Below, one piece after another: positions 51,191 through 60,351 of a stretch of DNA of 64,000 bases. The DNA is from Pseudonocardia sp. MH-G8 (GTDB lineage Bacteria > Actinomycetota > Actinomycetes > Mycobacteriales > Pseudonocardiaceae). The stretch's first letter is position 1, and the number at the start of each line of letters is the position of its first letter. The notes under the pieces were generated by a model. It worked only from the letters and a program-made list of their open reading frames with translations. It did no database searches and was not told the DNA's origin. The DNA is taken from assembly GCF_002262885.1 (NCBI RefSeq), contig NZ_NKYF01000042.1:1-64000 (forward strand). Reading direction: 5' to 3'. The translations under genes and the position numbers were made by a program.

Positions 51191-52510
51191 ATGTCGACCC
51201 CCACCCCCGATCCCCGGCTCGTCCGCCGGGTCGCCCTGGCCAGCAGCATCGGCACGATGCTCGAGTACTACGACTTCTACCTCTACGGCGCGCTGTCGGC
51301 GACGATCTTCGGCAGCCTGTTCTTCCACAGCACCGACCCGGCGGTGGGCACCCTGCTCGCGCTCGCGACGTTCGGCGTCGGGTTCGTCGCCCGGCCCCTC
51401 GGTGGCATCATCGCCGGCCACTTCGGCGACCGGGTCGGGCGCAAGTCCGTGCTCATCGCGACGCTCGCCCTGATGGGCGCCTCGACGGTCGGGATCGGAC
51501 TCCTGCCCACCTACGCCGTCATCGGTACGTGGGCGCCGGTGCTGCTGGTCCTCCTGCGCCTGCTGCAGGGCCTCGCCCACGGCGGCGAGTGGGGCGGCGC
51601 CGCGATCATGACCGTGGAGCACGCCCCCGCCGGGCGCCGCGCCTTCTACGGCACCTGGCCGCAGATGGGCGTCTACGCGGGCATCGTGCTGTCCAACCTC
51701 GTCCTCGGCGCGTTCCTGCTGCTGCCCGAGGAGCAGTTCCGCGCCTGGGGCTGGCGGGTGCCGTTCCTGCTGGGCTTCGTCCTGGTCGTGGTCGGCATGT
51801 ACCTGCGGCGCTCCATCACCGAGTCGCCCGAGTTCGCGCAGGCGACGGCAGCGGCAGGCGAGCCGGTGAAGGTCCCGATCGTGGAAGCGCTGCGCACCAG
51901 CATGCGCGGCATCCTGGTCACCTTCGGCGCCAAGGCCGCCGAGACCGGCGCGTTCTACCTGATCACGGTGTTCGCCCTGACCCTCGCCGCGGACGGCGCG
52001 GGTCGCAACGCCGCGCTGAACGGCGTGCTGGTCGCCAGCCTCGTCTCGATCGTCACGGTCGGGGTGTTCGGGGTGCTCGCCGACCGCGTCGGGCGGCGCC
52101 CGGTCTACGCGTTCGGCGCCGCGTTCGTGGCCGTCTTCGCGTTCCCCTTCTTCTGGCTCGCCGGCAGCGGCTCCACCGTGGCGTTGTGGCTCGCGCTGAT
52201 CGTCGGGCTCGCCGTCGGCCACGCCTCCATGTACGGGGCCCAGACCCTCTACTTCTCCGAGCTGTTCGACGCCCGGGTGCGCTACAGCGGCGCCTCGCTG
52301 GGCTACCAGCTCGGCGCCGCCCTGATCGGCGGGTTCACCCCGCTCATCGCGGCGTCCCTGCTGCTCTGGAGCGACGGCGCGCCGTGGCCCGTCGCGCTCT
52401 ACATCATCGCGCTGTGCCTGATCACCGTGCTGGCCGTGGGCGTGTGGGGCCAGGTGCGCGCCGGCACCGGGGCCGGGCGTACCACTGCAGACATCCCCAC
52501 CGCTTCCTGA
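51191..52510 (+). CDS. MHS-family MFS symporter (ShiA/ProP-like)
   Basis: 439 residues, twelve membrane helices. Marks of the metabolite:H+ symporter group: ASSIGTMLEYYDFYLYGALS at helix 1, GHFGDRVGRKSVLIATLALM (motif A), and RLLQGLAHGGEWGGAAIMTV. Relatives import shikimate, alpha-ketoglutarate, citrate or betaines, so it should bring in the acid or hydroxyacid this operon degrades. ATG 51191 is used; an in-frame ATG at 51173 adds six residues. It follows the CoA-transferase by 41 nt. Confidence 0.9.
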   Translation: MSTPTPDPRLVRRVALASSIGTMLEYYDFYLYGALSATIFGSLFFHSTDPAVGTLLALATFGVGFVARPLGGIIAGHFGDRVGRKSVLIATLALMGASTVGIGLLPTYAVIGTWAPVLLVLLRLLQGLAHGGEWGGAAIMTVEHAPAGRRAFYGTWPQMGVYAGIVLSNLVLGAFLLLPEEQFRAWGWRVPFLLGFVLVVVGMYLRRSITESPEFAQATAAAGEPVKVPIVEALRTSMRGILVTFGAKAAETGAFYLITVFALTLAADGAGRNAALNGVLVASLVSIVTVGVFGVLADRVGRRPVYAFGAAFVAVFAFPFFWLAGSGSTVALWLALIVGLAVGHASMYGAQTLYFSELFDARVRYSGASLGYQLGAALIGGFTPLIAASLLLWSDGAPWPVALYIIALCLITVLAVGVWGQVRAGTGAGRTTADIPTAS

Positions 52511-52523
52511 AGGAGATCCACCC

Positions 52524-53648
52524 ATGACGACCGCCATCCCCGACCACACGCGCGCGGCGGTGGTCCGCGCGTTCGGCGAGCCGATCGGCATCGAGGACGT
52601 CCCCGTGCCGCCCCGCGTCGAGGCGGGCGGGCTGCTCGTCGAGGTCGTGGCGTGCTCGCTGTGCGGCACCGACGTGCACTGCTGGGAGGGCTCGCTCGCC
52701 CTCGACATCGCCCTCCCGCTGATCCTCGGCCACGAGATGGTCGGGCGGGTCGTCGCGATCGGCGAGGGCGCGCAGGTCGACTCGGTGGGCCAGGACCTGC
52801 GCGTCGGCGACCGCGTGATCTGGACCCACGCCTTCTGCGGGCGCTGCGTGATGTGCGCCCGCAAGCGCCCCGCGATGTGCCTGAACCGCAGCGCCTACGG
52901 CCACGTGTCGATGCAGGAGTGGCCCTACCTGATGGGCGGGTTCGCCCAGCACGCCTACGTCCTGCCCGGCTCGGGCCGGGTGCGCGTGCCCGACGCCGTG
53001 CCCGACGCCCTGGCCAGCATGGCCAGCTGCGCGCTGCGCTCGGTGGTCAACGCCGTGCAGCAGGCCGGGCGCGTGGGCCCCGAGCACACCGTCGTCGTCC
53101 AGGGCGCCGGGCCGCTGGGCATCCTCGCCACCGGGCTGTTCGCGCAGGCCGGGGCCGGACGCGTCGTCACGGTCGGGGCACCGGCCGCGCGCCTGGAGCT
53201 CGCCTCCGCGTTCGGGGCCGACGAGGTGGTCTCGCTGGAGGAGGTGCCCGACCCCGCCGAGCGGCTCGCCCGCGTGCGCGAAGCCACCGCAGGCCTGGGA
53301 GCCGACCTGGTGGCCGAGTTCTCCGGGCACCCCGCCGCCTTCGCCGAGGGCGTGGAGATGGCCGGGCTCGGTGCCCGCTACCTGGTGGTCGGCCAGCTCG
53401 GGGCCGGCACCACCCCGATCGCGCCCGGCACCATCACCAAGAAGAACCTGACCGTGATCGGCTCCTTCTCCGGCGACACCACCCACTACTACGAGGCGCT
53501 GCGGGTGCTGGAGCGCTACGCCGACCGCCTGCCGTTCGAACGCCTGATCAGCGGGCAGTACCCGCTCGAGGACGTCAACGCCGTGATCGGGCGCATGCAG
53601 GCGTTCCAGGAGATCAAGCCGGTGCTGCTGCCCGGAGTCCGCGCATGA
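52524..53648 (+). CDS. zinc-binding alcohol dehydrogenase
   Basis: 374 residues of the medium-chain dehydrogenase superfamily. Catalytic zinc ligands are Cys47 in SLCGTDVHCW and the His-Glu of LILGHEMVG; a structural zinc site is present as CGRCVMCARKRPAMC. The cofactor fold has VVVQGAGPLGILATGLF. It oxidises a primary or secondary alcohol with NAD(P). ATG 52524 is preceded by an AGGAG site. The stop overlaps the next start (ATGA), coupling it to the aldehyde dehydrogenase, which argues that the product is an aldehyde. Confidence 0.92.
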   Translation: MTTAIPDHTRAAVVRAFGEPIGIEDVPVPPRVEAGGLLVEVVACSLCGTDVHCWEGSLALDIALPLILGHEMVGRVVAIGEGAQVDSVGQDLRVGDRVIWTHAFCGRCVMCARKRPAMCLNRSAYGHVSMQEWPYLMGGFAQHAYVLPGSGRVRVPDAVPDALASMASCALRSVVNAVQQAGRVGPEHTVVVQGAGPLGILATGLFAQAGAGRVVTVGAPAARLELASAFGADEVVSLEEVPDPAERLARVREATAGLGADLVAEFSGHPAAFAEGVEMAGLGARYLVVGQLGAGTTPIAPGTITKKNLTVIGSFSGDTTHYYEALRVLERYADRLPFERLISGQYPLEDVNAVIGRMQAFQEIKPVLLPGVRA

Positions 53649-55192
53649 CCTCGTCCGAGGAGGACCACCCCGCGATGACCGTCGCCGACCTCGTCGCCGC
53701 GCCCGCCGCCGACACCGACGCCCCGCTGCACCTGCCGATGCTCGTCGGCGGCGCGTGGGTCCACGCCGACAGCGGCGCCACCTTCGACTCCCCCGAACCG
53801 CGCACCGGCCGGGTGTGGGCCACGCTCCCGAACGCGGCCGCTCCCGACGTGGACCGCGCCGTCACCGCGGCGCGGCGGGCGCTGCGCGGCGAGTGGTCGC
53901 GGGTCACCGCCGCCGACCGGGCACGGTTCCTGTTGCGCATCGCGGCCGTCGTCGACCGGCACCGCGAGGAGCTCACGATCATCGAGTCCCGCGACAACGG
54001 CAAGCCGGTCCGCGAGGTGCGCGCGGAGATCGACGCGATCGTGCGCTACTTCGAGTACTTCGCCGGCGTCTGCCAGACGGTGCTGGGCGAGACCCACCCG
54101 CAGGCGGCGTCGGCGTTCAGCTACACGCGCCGCGAGCCGGTCGGCGTGGTGGGCGCGATCGTGCCGTGGAACTCCCCGCTGCTCATGCTCGCCTGGAAGC
54201 TCAGCCCGGCGCTGGCCGGCGGCAACACGATCGTGCTCAAGCCCGCCGAGCAGACGTCTGTGTCCTCGGTGGTCTTCGCCCACCTGATCGCCGAGGCCGG
54301 GCTGCCGGACGGGGTGTTCAACCTGGTCACCGGGCTCGGCGAGTCCGCGGGCGCCGCGCTCGTGGCCCACCCGGGCGTCGACAAGATCGCCTTCACCGGC
54401 TCCACCGCGGTCGGCAAGCAGATCGCCGCCACCGCCGCGAACGACCTCAAGCTGGTGACGTTCGAGCTGGGTGGCAAGTCCCCGACGCTGGTCTTCGCCG
54501 ACGCCGACCTGGACGCGGCCGTGCACCGCACCGCCTACGGGATCTTCTCCGCGGCCGGCCAGACCTGCCAGGCCGCCTCCCGCATCCTGGTGCAGGACAG
54601 CGTCCACGACGAGTTCCTCGACCGGTTCACCGCGCTCGCGCGGCGCATCCGCGTGGGCGACCCGCTGTCGGAGAAGACCCAGATGGGGGCGCAGATCTCC
54701 GCGCCGCACCGCGAGACGATCGCCGGCTACGTCCGCAGCGGCGTGCAGGACGGCGCCACGCTGGTGTGCGGTGGCGCCGCGCCCACCGACCCGGCGCTGG
54801 AGGGCGGCTACTACTTCACGCCGACCGTGCTCGACGGCGTCGACAACTCCATGCGGATGATCCGGGAGGAGATCTTCGGCCCCGTGACGGGCGTGATGAG
54901 CTTCTCCGACGAGGCGGACGCGCTGGCGAAGGCCAACGACACGCAGTACGGCCTCGCGGGCTCCGTCTGGACCCGCGACATCGCGCGCGGCCACCGCGTC
55001 GCGGCCGGCATCGAGGCCGGGCTGATCTGGGTGAACACCACCCGCACGATCAACCACCTCGTGCCGTTCGGCGGCTACAAGCAGTCCGGGTACGGGCGCG
55101 AGGGCGGCATGCAGGTCATGGAGCACTACACGCGCGTCAAGTCGGTGTGGGTGGACCTGCAGGACGAGCTGCCGAACTGGTACGCCGACTGA
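53645..55192 (+). CDS. NAD(P)-dependent aldehyde dehydrogenase
   Basis: 515 residues. Catalytic Cys308 in SAAGQTCQAASRI and general base Glu274 in FELGGKSP; the cofactor loop FTGSTAVGKQ is complete. It oxidises the aldehyde formed by the preceding gene product to a carboxylate. The first 30 residues are extra relative to the ALDH core and begin MTSSEEDHPAM; ATG 53645 is kept because it overlaps the upstream stop, though an in-frame ATG a few codons later is possible. It overlaps the lyase gene by one base (TGATG). Confidence 0.93.
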   Translation: MTSSEEDHPAMTVADLVAAPAADTDAPLHLPMLVGGAWVHADSGATFDSPEPRTGRVWATLPNAAAPDVDRAVTAARRALRGEWSRVTAADRARFLLRIAAVVDRHREELTIIESRDNGKPVREVRAEIDAIVRYFEYFAGVCQTVLGETHPQAASAFSYTRREPVGVVGAIVPWNSPLLMLAWKLSPALAGGNTIVLKPAEQTSVSSVVFAHLIAEAGLPDGVFNLVTGLGESAGAALVAHPGVDKIAFTGSTAVGKQIAATAANDLKLVTFELGGKSPTLVFADADLDAAVHRTAYGIFSAAGQTCQAASRILVQDSVHDEFLDRFTALARRIRVGDPLSEKTQMGAQISAPHRETIAGYVRSGVQDGATLVCGGAAPTDPALEGGYYFTPTVLDGVDNSMRMIREEIFGPVTGVMSFSDEADALAKANDTQYGLAGSVWTRDIARGHRVAAGIEAGLIWVNTTRTINHLVPFGGYKQSGYGREGGMQVMEHYTRVKSVWVDLQDELPNWYAD

Positions 55193-56121
55193 TGGGCGCG
55201 TCCATGCCGCTCCGCCTGCGAACCCTGCTGTTCGTGCCGGCCGACCGGCCCGACCGCATCCCCAAGGCCGCCGCCGCGGGCGCCGACGGGATCGCCGTCG
55301 ACCTCGAGGACGCGGTCGCCCTCTCCCGCAAGGACGAGGCCCGCGCCGGGCTCGCCCCCGCGCTCGCGGCGCTGCCGCCGGACGGCCCGGTGGTCGCGGT
55401 GCGGATCAACGCGGTCGCCTCCGGGCTCGCCGAGGCGGACGTCGCTGCACTGGAACCGGTGCTGGCGCGCGTCGACCTCGTCGTCGTGCCGATGTGCTCG
55501 GACGCGGCCGCGGTCCGCGCGGTGGCCACGCTCCTGGACCGGGCCGAGGCCCGCGCCGGGCTGGAGCCGGGCCGCACCGGCCTCCTCCCGCTGGTCGAGA
55601 CCGCGGCAGGCGTCGCCGAGGCCCGCGCGATCGCCGCCGCCGACCCCCGGGTCCGCACCCTCACCTTCGGGCCGGCCGACCTGTCGAACGAGCTCGGCGT
55701 CACCCCGACGGCCGACGGCGAGGAGCTGTTCGTCGCGCGCAGCACCGTCGTTCTCGCCGCCGCCGCGGCCGGGCGCCCCGGGCCGATCGACGGACCGCAC
55801 CTCGACCTCGACGACGCCGACGGGCTGGCCCGCTCGGCCGCGCGGGCGCGGCGGCTGGGCTTCGCGGGCAAGCAGGTGATCCATCCCCGCCAGGTCCCGG
55901 TCGTCATGGCGGCGTTCGCACCCACCGAGGCGCAGCTTTCGTGGGCGCGCCGGGTCGACGAAGCCTTCCGTGAGGCCGAGGCGGCCGGTGTCTCCTCGCT
56001 GCGGCTCGACGACGGTACGTTCATCGACTATCCGATCGCCCACCGCGCCCGCGCCCTGCTCGCGCAGGGCTCCTTGCTCGCGGAGGGCACCGACCCGACC
56101 CGGAGGACACCACCCGCATGA
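55192..56121 (+). CDS. HpcH/HpaI-CitE-type CoA-ester lyase
   Basis: 309 residues with the TIM-barrel of malyl-/citramalyl-CoA lyases and CitE: RTLLFVPADRPDRIPKAAAA, DGIAVDLEDAVALSRKDEAR with the metal-binding Glu-Asp, VVAVRINAVAS, PLVETAAGVAEARAI, LTFGPADLSNELGV and GFAGKQVIHPRQVPVV. It would split a 3-hydroxyacyl-CoA into an acyl-CoA and a 2-oxoacid (glyoxylate or pyruvate). The CoA ester would come from the CaiB-type enzyme upstream. Start ATG 55192 overlaps the previous stop; its own stop overlaps the next start (ATGA). Confidence 0.9.
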   Translation: MGASMPLRLRTLLFVPADRPDRIPKAAAAGADGIAVDLEDAVALSRKDEARAGLAPALAALPPDGPVVAVRINAVASGLAEADVAALEPVLARVDLVVVPMCSDAAAVRAVATLLDRAEARAGLEPGRTGLLPLVETAAGVAEARAIAAADPRVRTLTFGPADLSNELGVTPTADGEELFVARSTVVLAAAAAGRPGPIDGPHLDLDDADGLARSAARARRLGFAGKQVIHPRQVPVVMAAFAPTEAQLSWARRVDEAFREAEAAGVSSLRLDDGTFIDYPIAHRARALLAQGSLLAEGTDPTRRTPPA

Positions 56122-57086
56122 GCCCCGACACCCCGCGGATCGTGGTCACCCGCGCGCTGCCTCCCGCGGCGCTCGAACCGCTGCACACCGTCGGCGACGT
56201 GTGGGTCTCGCCGCACGACCGGCCGCTGTCGGCGCAGGAGCTGCACGACGCGGTGCGCGGGTCGGCCGCGGTCGTCAGCATGCTCACCGACCGCATCGAC
56301 GACTCCGTGCTCGCCGCCGCCGGGCCGGAGCTGAAGGTCGTGGCCAACACCGCGGTCGGCTACGACAACCTCGACGTCCCGGCGATCACCGGGCGCGGGG
56401 TGCTCGCGACCAACACGCCGGGCGTGCTCGTGGACGCCACCGCCGACCTCACGATCGCCCTGCTGCTGGCCGTCACCCGCCGGGTCGCCGAGGGCGACCG
56501 GCTCGTGCGTTCCGGCACGCCGTGGTCCTGGGACGTGTCCTTCATGCTCGGCTCGGGTCTGCAGGGCAAGCAGCTGGGCATCGTGGGCATGGGCGGCATC
56601 GGCCGCGCCGTCGCACGGCGCGCCGCGGCGTTCGGCATGGACGTCGTGCACCACAACCGCCGCCCCGTCGACGTGGCGGGTTCCCGGCAGGTGGGGCTGG
56701 ACGAGCTGCTGGAGACATCCGACGTGGTGTCCCTGCACTGCCCGCTCACGCCGGAGACCCGGCACCTGATCGACGCCGCCGCGCTGCACCGGATGAAGCG
56801 CGGCGCGTACCTGGTCAACACCGCCCGCGGGCCGATCGTCGACGAGGCGGCGCTCGCCACGGCGCTGGCCGACGCCACCATCGCCGGGGCCGGACTGGAC
56901 GTCTACGAGGACGAGCCGCAGGTCCACGAGGGGCTGCGCCGCCTCGACAACGCCGTCCTCGCCCCGCACCTGGGGTCGGCCACCGTCGAGACGCGCACCC
57001 GGATGGCGGAGCTCGCCGTCGAGAACGTCGTCGCCGTGCTCACCGGGAAGGACGCCGTCACCCCGATCTCGGTACCGTCCCGGTGA
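56118..57086 (+). CDS. D-isomer 2-hydroxyacid dehydrogenase
   Basis: 322 residues, glyoxylate/hydroxypyruvate reductase-like. Cofactor motif LGIVGMGGIGRAVARR; catalytic Arg237 (NTARGPIVDE), Glu266 (DVYEDEP) and His284 (LAPHLGSAT). It reduces a 2-oxoacid such as glyoxylate or hydroxypyruvate with NAD(P)H, or runs the other way. Being coupled to the lyase by a four-base overlap, it probably handles the 2-oxoacid that lyase releases. Ends 13 nt before the GntR gene. Confidence 0.92.
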   Translation: MSPDTPRIVVTRALPPAALEPLHTVGDVWVSPHDRPLSAQELHDAVRGSAAVVSMLTDRIDDSVLAAAGPELKVVANTAVGYDNLDVPAITGRGVLATNTPGVLVDATADLTIALLLAVTRRVAEGDRLVRSGTPWSWDVSFMLGSGLQGKQLGIVGMGGIGRAVARRAAAFGMDVVHHNRRPVDVAGSRQVGLDELLETSDVVSLHCPLTPETRHLIDAAALHRMKRGAYLVNTARGPIVDEAALATALADATIAGAGLDVYEDEPQVHEGLRRLDNAVLAPHLGSATVETRTRMAELAVENVVAVLTGKDAVTPISVPSR

Positions 57087-57099
57087 CGGAAGGGGCAGG

Positions 57100-57771
57100 A
57101 TGGCGAGGAAGCCGGCCCGGACCACCACGAAGGCCGAGGAGGCCTTCAGCGTGGTCCGGCGCAAGATCGAACGCGGGGAGCTGCCAGGTGGCGCCAAGCT
57201 GACCCTGCAGAGCCTCTCCGACGAGATGCAGATGAGCCTCACCCCCATCCGGGAGGCGCTGCGGATGCTGCAGGCCCACGGCCTCGTGGAATACCGCCCG
57301 CACCACGGGCACGTCGTCACCCGCTACTCCATCCCCCGCGCCGAGGAGATCTACCTGCTCCGGGTCACCCTCGAACCGCTCGCCACCCGGCTGGCCGCGG
57401 AGAACGCCACCGAGGCGGAGCTCGCCGAGATCCGGGGGCTACACGAGGAGTTCCGCGCCGCCGCGGAGAAGGAGGACGGCGCGCAGGGCGTGATCGTCGA
57501 CCTCAACGCGCTGTGGCACCGCGCCGTCTACGAGGCCGCCCACTCCTCCTTCCTCGACGACTTCATCGACCGTCTCTGGACCGGGGTGCCCTACCAGGCG
57601 ATCTGGTTCATCCACCGCCGCCACCGCTCCGTGCAGGACCACGCAGCGGTGACCGAGGCGCTGCTGGCCCGGCAGGCCGACGCCGCCGGGTGCGGGATGC
57701 ACGACCACATCCTGCAGGGCAAGCAGGCCACGATCGAACACCTGAAGGCCATCGGAGCGCCGGAGAGCTAG
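57100..57771 (+). CDS. GntR-family regulator, FCD (FadR) type
   Basis: 223 residues. Winged helix-turn-helix at about residues 8-75 (EEAFSVVRRKIERGELPGGA, LSDEMQMSLTPIREALRMLQ, GLVEYRPHHGHVVTRYS) and an FCD effector domain with the Asp/His metal ligands in DLNALWHRAVYEAAHSSFLD and the C-terminal HDHIL. FCD regulators usually release DNA on binding a carboxylic acid. It closes the catabolic operon and should control it, probably through the palindrome at 49916-49927. Confidence 0.92.
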   Translation: MARKPARTTTKAEEAFSVVRRKIERGELPGGAKLTLQSLSDEMQMSLTPIREALRMLQAHGLVEYRPHHGHVVTRYSIPRAEEIYLLRVTLEPLATRLAAENATEAELAEIRGLHEEFRAAAEKEDGAQGVIVDLNALWHRAVYEAAHSSFLDDFIDRLWTGVPYQAIWFIHRRHRSVQDHAAVTEALLARQADAAGCGMHDHILQGKQATIEHLKAIGAPES

Positions 57772-57840
57772 GCGGTAGCCGGCACCCGCCGCAACTGCTC
57801 CGAGGCCGGCCTTGTCAGCGCGCCGAGTTGCCGCGAACAT

Positions 57841-57850
57841 AACGGTCGTT
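57841..57850. promoter_or_regulatory. imperfect palindrome upstream of acyl-CoA synthetase
   Basis: AACGGTCGTT lies in an AT-richer stretch (ACATAACGGTCGTTCAGTAA) 35 nt before the start at 57885. AACN4GTT-like sites are common for TetR-type repressors of acyl-CoA metabolism. No TetR gene is adjacent. Confidence 0.35.
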
Positions 57851-57884
57851 CAGTAAGCGAGTCGCGACCACGCCGAGGATGTCG

Positions 57885-59456
57885 ATGAGCGATTCCAGCA
57901 TCACCGGGCACGGCATGACGATGAGCGACATGGTCGCCCGGCACGCCCGGCTGCGGCCCGACGATCCGGCGCTGGTCGACCCGAGGTCGCGCCGGACCTA
58001 CCGCGAACTCGACGAGCGGGTCACCCGGCTCGGCCACGCCCTCACCGACCGCGGCGTCGTGTCCGGTGATCGGGTGGCGGTGCTGGGTCTCAACAGCATC
58101 GAGGTCGTGGAGGCCTGGTTGGCGGCCCTGCGGATCGGGGCCATCGCAGTCCCCGTGAACTTCCGGCTCGTCGCCGACGAGATCGCCTACGTGCTCGGCG
58201 ACAGCGGTGCCGTGGCCGTGATCGTCGACGCCGCGCTCGCCCCCGCCGTGGAGCAGGCGCGGGCGACGGCGTCCGGCGTGCGGTCGGTGCTCACGATCGG
58301 CGGCGACGTCGAGGAGATCATCGCCGCCGCGTCCGACGTCTACACCGAGCTCCCCGTCCGCGACGAGGCGCCCGCGTTCATCATGTACACCTCGGGCACG
58401 ACCGGCTTCCCGAAGGGCGCGGTGCTCACCCACCGCAACCTCTACCTGCACGCCTTCTGCTCCATGGCGACGTTGGGCATCAGCGGCGACGACCGGGTGT
58501 GGATGTCGGCGGCGCCGCTGTTCCACATCGCGGGCCTGTCCGGGATGCTGCCCGTGCTGATCACCGGCGGCAAGACCGTCATCCCGCCCTCGGGCGGGTT
58601 CGACCCGGTGGCGACGGTGCGCACCCTCGTCGACGAGGGGGTGAGCTCGTGCTTCATGGTGCCCGCGCAGTGGCAGGCGATCTGCGCGGTGCCCGACCTC
58701 GCGTCGGCGAACCTGTCGCGGCTGCGACGGATCTCCTGGGGCGCGGCACCGGCGTCGACCACGCTCCTGCGCACCATGATCGAGGCGTTCCCGCAGGCCG
58801 AGGTCTGCACCGCCTTCGGGCAGACCGAGTGCAGCCCCGTCACCACGAACCTGCGCGGTGAGGACTCGATCCGCAAGATCGGCTCTGTGGGCACCCCCAT
58901 GGTGGGTGTCGAGGTCCGCGTGGTCGACGACGACATGAACGACGTACGCCAGGGCGAGGTCGGCGAGATCGTCTACCGCAGCCCGATGGTCATGGCGGAG
59001 TACTGGAACAAGCCCGACGAGACGGCCGCGGCCTTCCGCGGGGGCTGGTTCCACTCCGGCGACCTGGTCCGCGAGGACGCCGACGGCTACTACTACGTGG
59101 TCGACCGCAAGAAGGACATGATCATCTCCGGCGGCGAGAACATCTACTGCGCCGAGGTGGAGAACGCGCTGGCCGGGCATCCGAAGGTCGCCGAGGTGGC
59201 ACTGATCGGGGTGCCCGACCCCACGTGGGGCGAGACCCCTCTCGCGATCATCGCGCCGCGCGACCCGCGCGACCCACCCACCGACGCCGAGATCGAGGCG
59301 TTCTCCCGGGAGCACCTGGCCTCCTACAAGCGCCCGCGGCACCTGCGGATCGTCGACGCGCTGCCGCGCAACCCCAGCGGCAAGGTCGTGAAGACCTCGC
59401 TGCGCGAGCGGTTCGGCGCCGCCGCACCGGTCAGCCCTTCACCGCCCCCTCCGTGA
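57885..59456 (+). CDS. AMP-forming acyl-CoA synthetase
   Basis: 523 residues of the ANL adenylating family. P-loop YTSGTTGFPKGAVLTHRNL, A5 motif CTAFGQTECSP, A7 YRSPMVMAEYWNKPDETAAA with GGWFHSGDLV, A8 hinge DRKKDMIISGGENIYCAEVE and the A10 lysine in LPRNPSGKVVKTSL are all present, so the enzyme should be active. It converts a carboxylic acid to its CoA ester through an acyl-AMP. Substrate class (medium-chain, aromatic, alicyclic) is open. ATG 57885 has GAGG 6 nt upstream. Its 3' end overlaps the 3' end of a convergent ABC permease gene by 26 nt. Confidence 0.92.
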   Translation: MSDSSITGHGMTMSDMVARHARLRPDDPALVDPRSRRTYRELDERVTRLGHALTDRGVVSGDRVAVLGLNSIEVVEAWLAALRIGAIAVPVNFRLVADEIAYVLGDSGAVAVIVDAALAPAVEQARATASGVRSVLTIGGDVEEIIAAASDVYTELPVRDEAPAFIMYTSGTTGFPKGAVLTHRNLYLHAFCSMATLGISGDDRVWMSAAPLFHIAGLSGMLPVLITGGKTVIPPSGGFDPVATVRTLVDEGVSSCFMVPAQWQAICAVPDLASANLSRLRRISWGAAPASTTLLRTMIEAFPQAEVCTAFGQTECSPVTTNLRGEDSIRKIGSVGTPMVGVEVRVVDDDMNDVRQGEVGEIVYRSPMVMAEYWNKPDETAAAFRGGWFHSGDLVREDADGYYYVVDRKKDMIISGGENIYCAEVENALAGHPKVAEVALIGVPDPTWGETPLAIIAPRDPRDPPTDAEIEAFSREHLASYKRPRHLRIVDALPRNPSGKVVKTSLRERFGAAAPVSPSPPPP

Positions 59457-60351
59457 GCCCGCCGCGCCAGAACCGCTGCAGCACGATCACCGCGATCACG
59501 AGCGGAACGATCGACACCAGCACGCCGCCGGTGGTGAGCTGGTAGAACTCCGGCAGCCGGTCCGTCTGCGCCCGCCAGTTCTCGATCCCGAGGGTGATCG
59601 GATACAGGTCCTGGTCGCCCAGCATGATCAGCGGCAGGAAGTAGTTGTTCCAGATGCTCACGGCCTGGAACAGGAAGACCGTCACCAGCACCGGCGTCAT
59701 CGGGCGCAGCGCCAGCTCGTGGAAGATCCGCAGCTCGCCCGCGCCGTCGAGCCGGCCCGACTCGAGCAGCGACGAGTCGATCGAGGCCTGCGCGTAGACC
59801 CGGCACAGGAACAGCCCGAACGGCGACACCAGCGACGGGATGAGCACGCTCCAGTACGTGTCGGTCAGTCCGAGCCGGCTGAACAGCAGGAACAACGGCA
59901 GCGCGGTGGCGGTGCCGGGCACGAGGACCCCGCCCAGCACGGCGGCGAACACCACGTTGCTGCCGCGGAACTCGTACTTGGCCAGCGCGTACCCGCCCGC
60001 GGCCGCCAGGTAGGTGGCAACGAGCCCGCCCACCCCGGAGTAGAGCAGGCTGTTGCCCAGCCAGCGCAGGAAGATCCCGTCGTCGTAGGTGAAGACCATC
60101 CGCAGGTTCTCGAACAGCTCGAACGACCCGCCGAACCAGAACCCGTTGGTGCTGAAGAGATCCCCGGTGGTCTTCGTCGCGGCGATCACCACCCAGTACA
60201 GCGGCACCATGAAGTACACCGCGACGACCACGAGCACGCCGGTGACGACGATGGTGGAGCCCGCGCTGCGGTCCAGGCGCCGCGGGCCCGCCGGTGCGGT
60301 GGCGCCCCGGGCGACTCCCGTCCCGCGCTGCAGGGTCGGCGTGGGGGTCAT
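59431..60351 (-). CDS. sugar ABC transporter permease (MalG-type)
   Basis: 306 residues, six membrane helices, CUT1 type. The permease EAA motif is ASIDSSLLESGRLDGAGELR, which contacts the ATPase. N-terminal 30 residues are cytosolic and Thr/Arg-rich. ATG 60351 overlaps the stop of the first permease gene (ATGA), so both permeases are co-translated. It forms the pore together with the MalF-type subunit and the binding protein upstream. No ATPase gene is present; such systems in actinomycetes usually use a shared MsiK-type ATPase encoded elsewhere. Confidence 0.92.
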   Translation of the reverse strand: MTPTPTLQRGTGVARGATAPAGPRRLDRSAGSTIVVTGVLVVVAVYFMVPLYWVVIAATKTTGDLFSTNGFWFGGSFELFENLRMVFTYDDGIFLRWLGNSLLYSGVGGLVATYLAAAGGYALAKYEFRGSNVVFAAVLGGVLVPGTATALPLFLLFSRLGLTDTYWSVLIPSLVSPFGLFLCRVYAQASIDSSLLESGRLDGAGELRIFHELALRPMTPVLVTVFLFQAVSIWNNYFLPLIMLGDQDLYPITLGIENWRAQTDRLPEFYQLTTGGVLVSIVPLVIAVIVLQRFWRGGLTEGAVKG

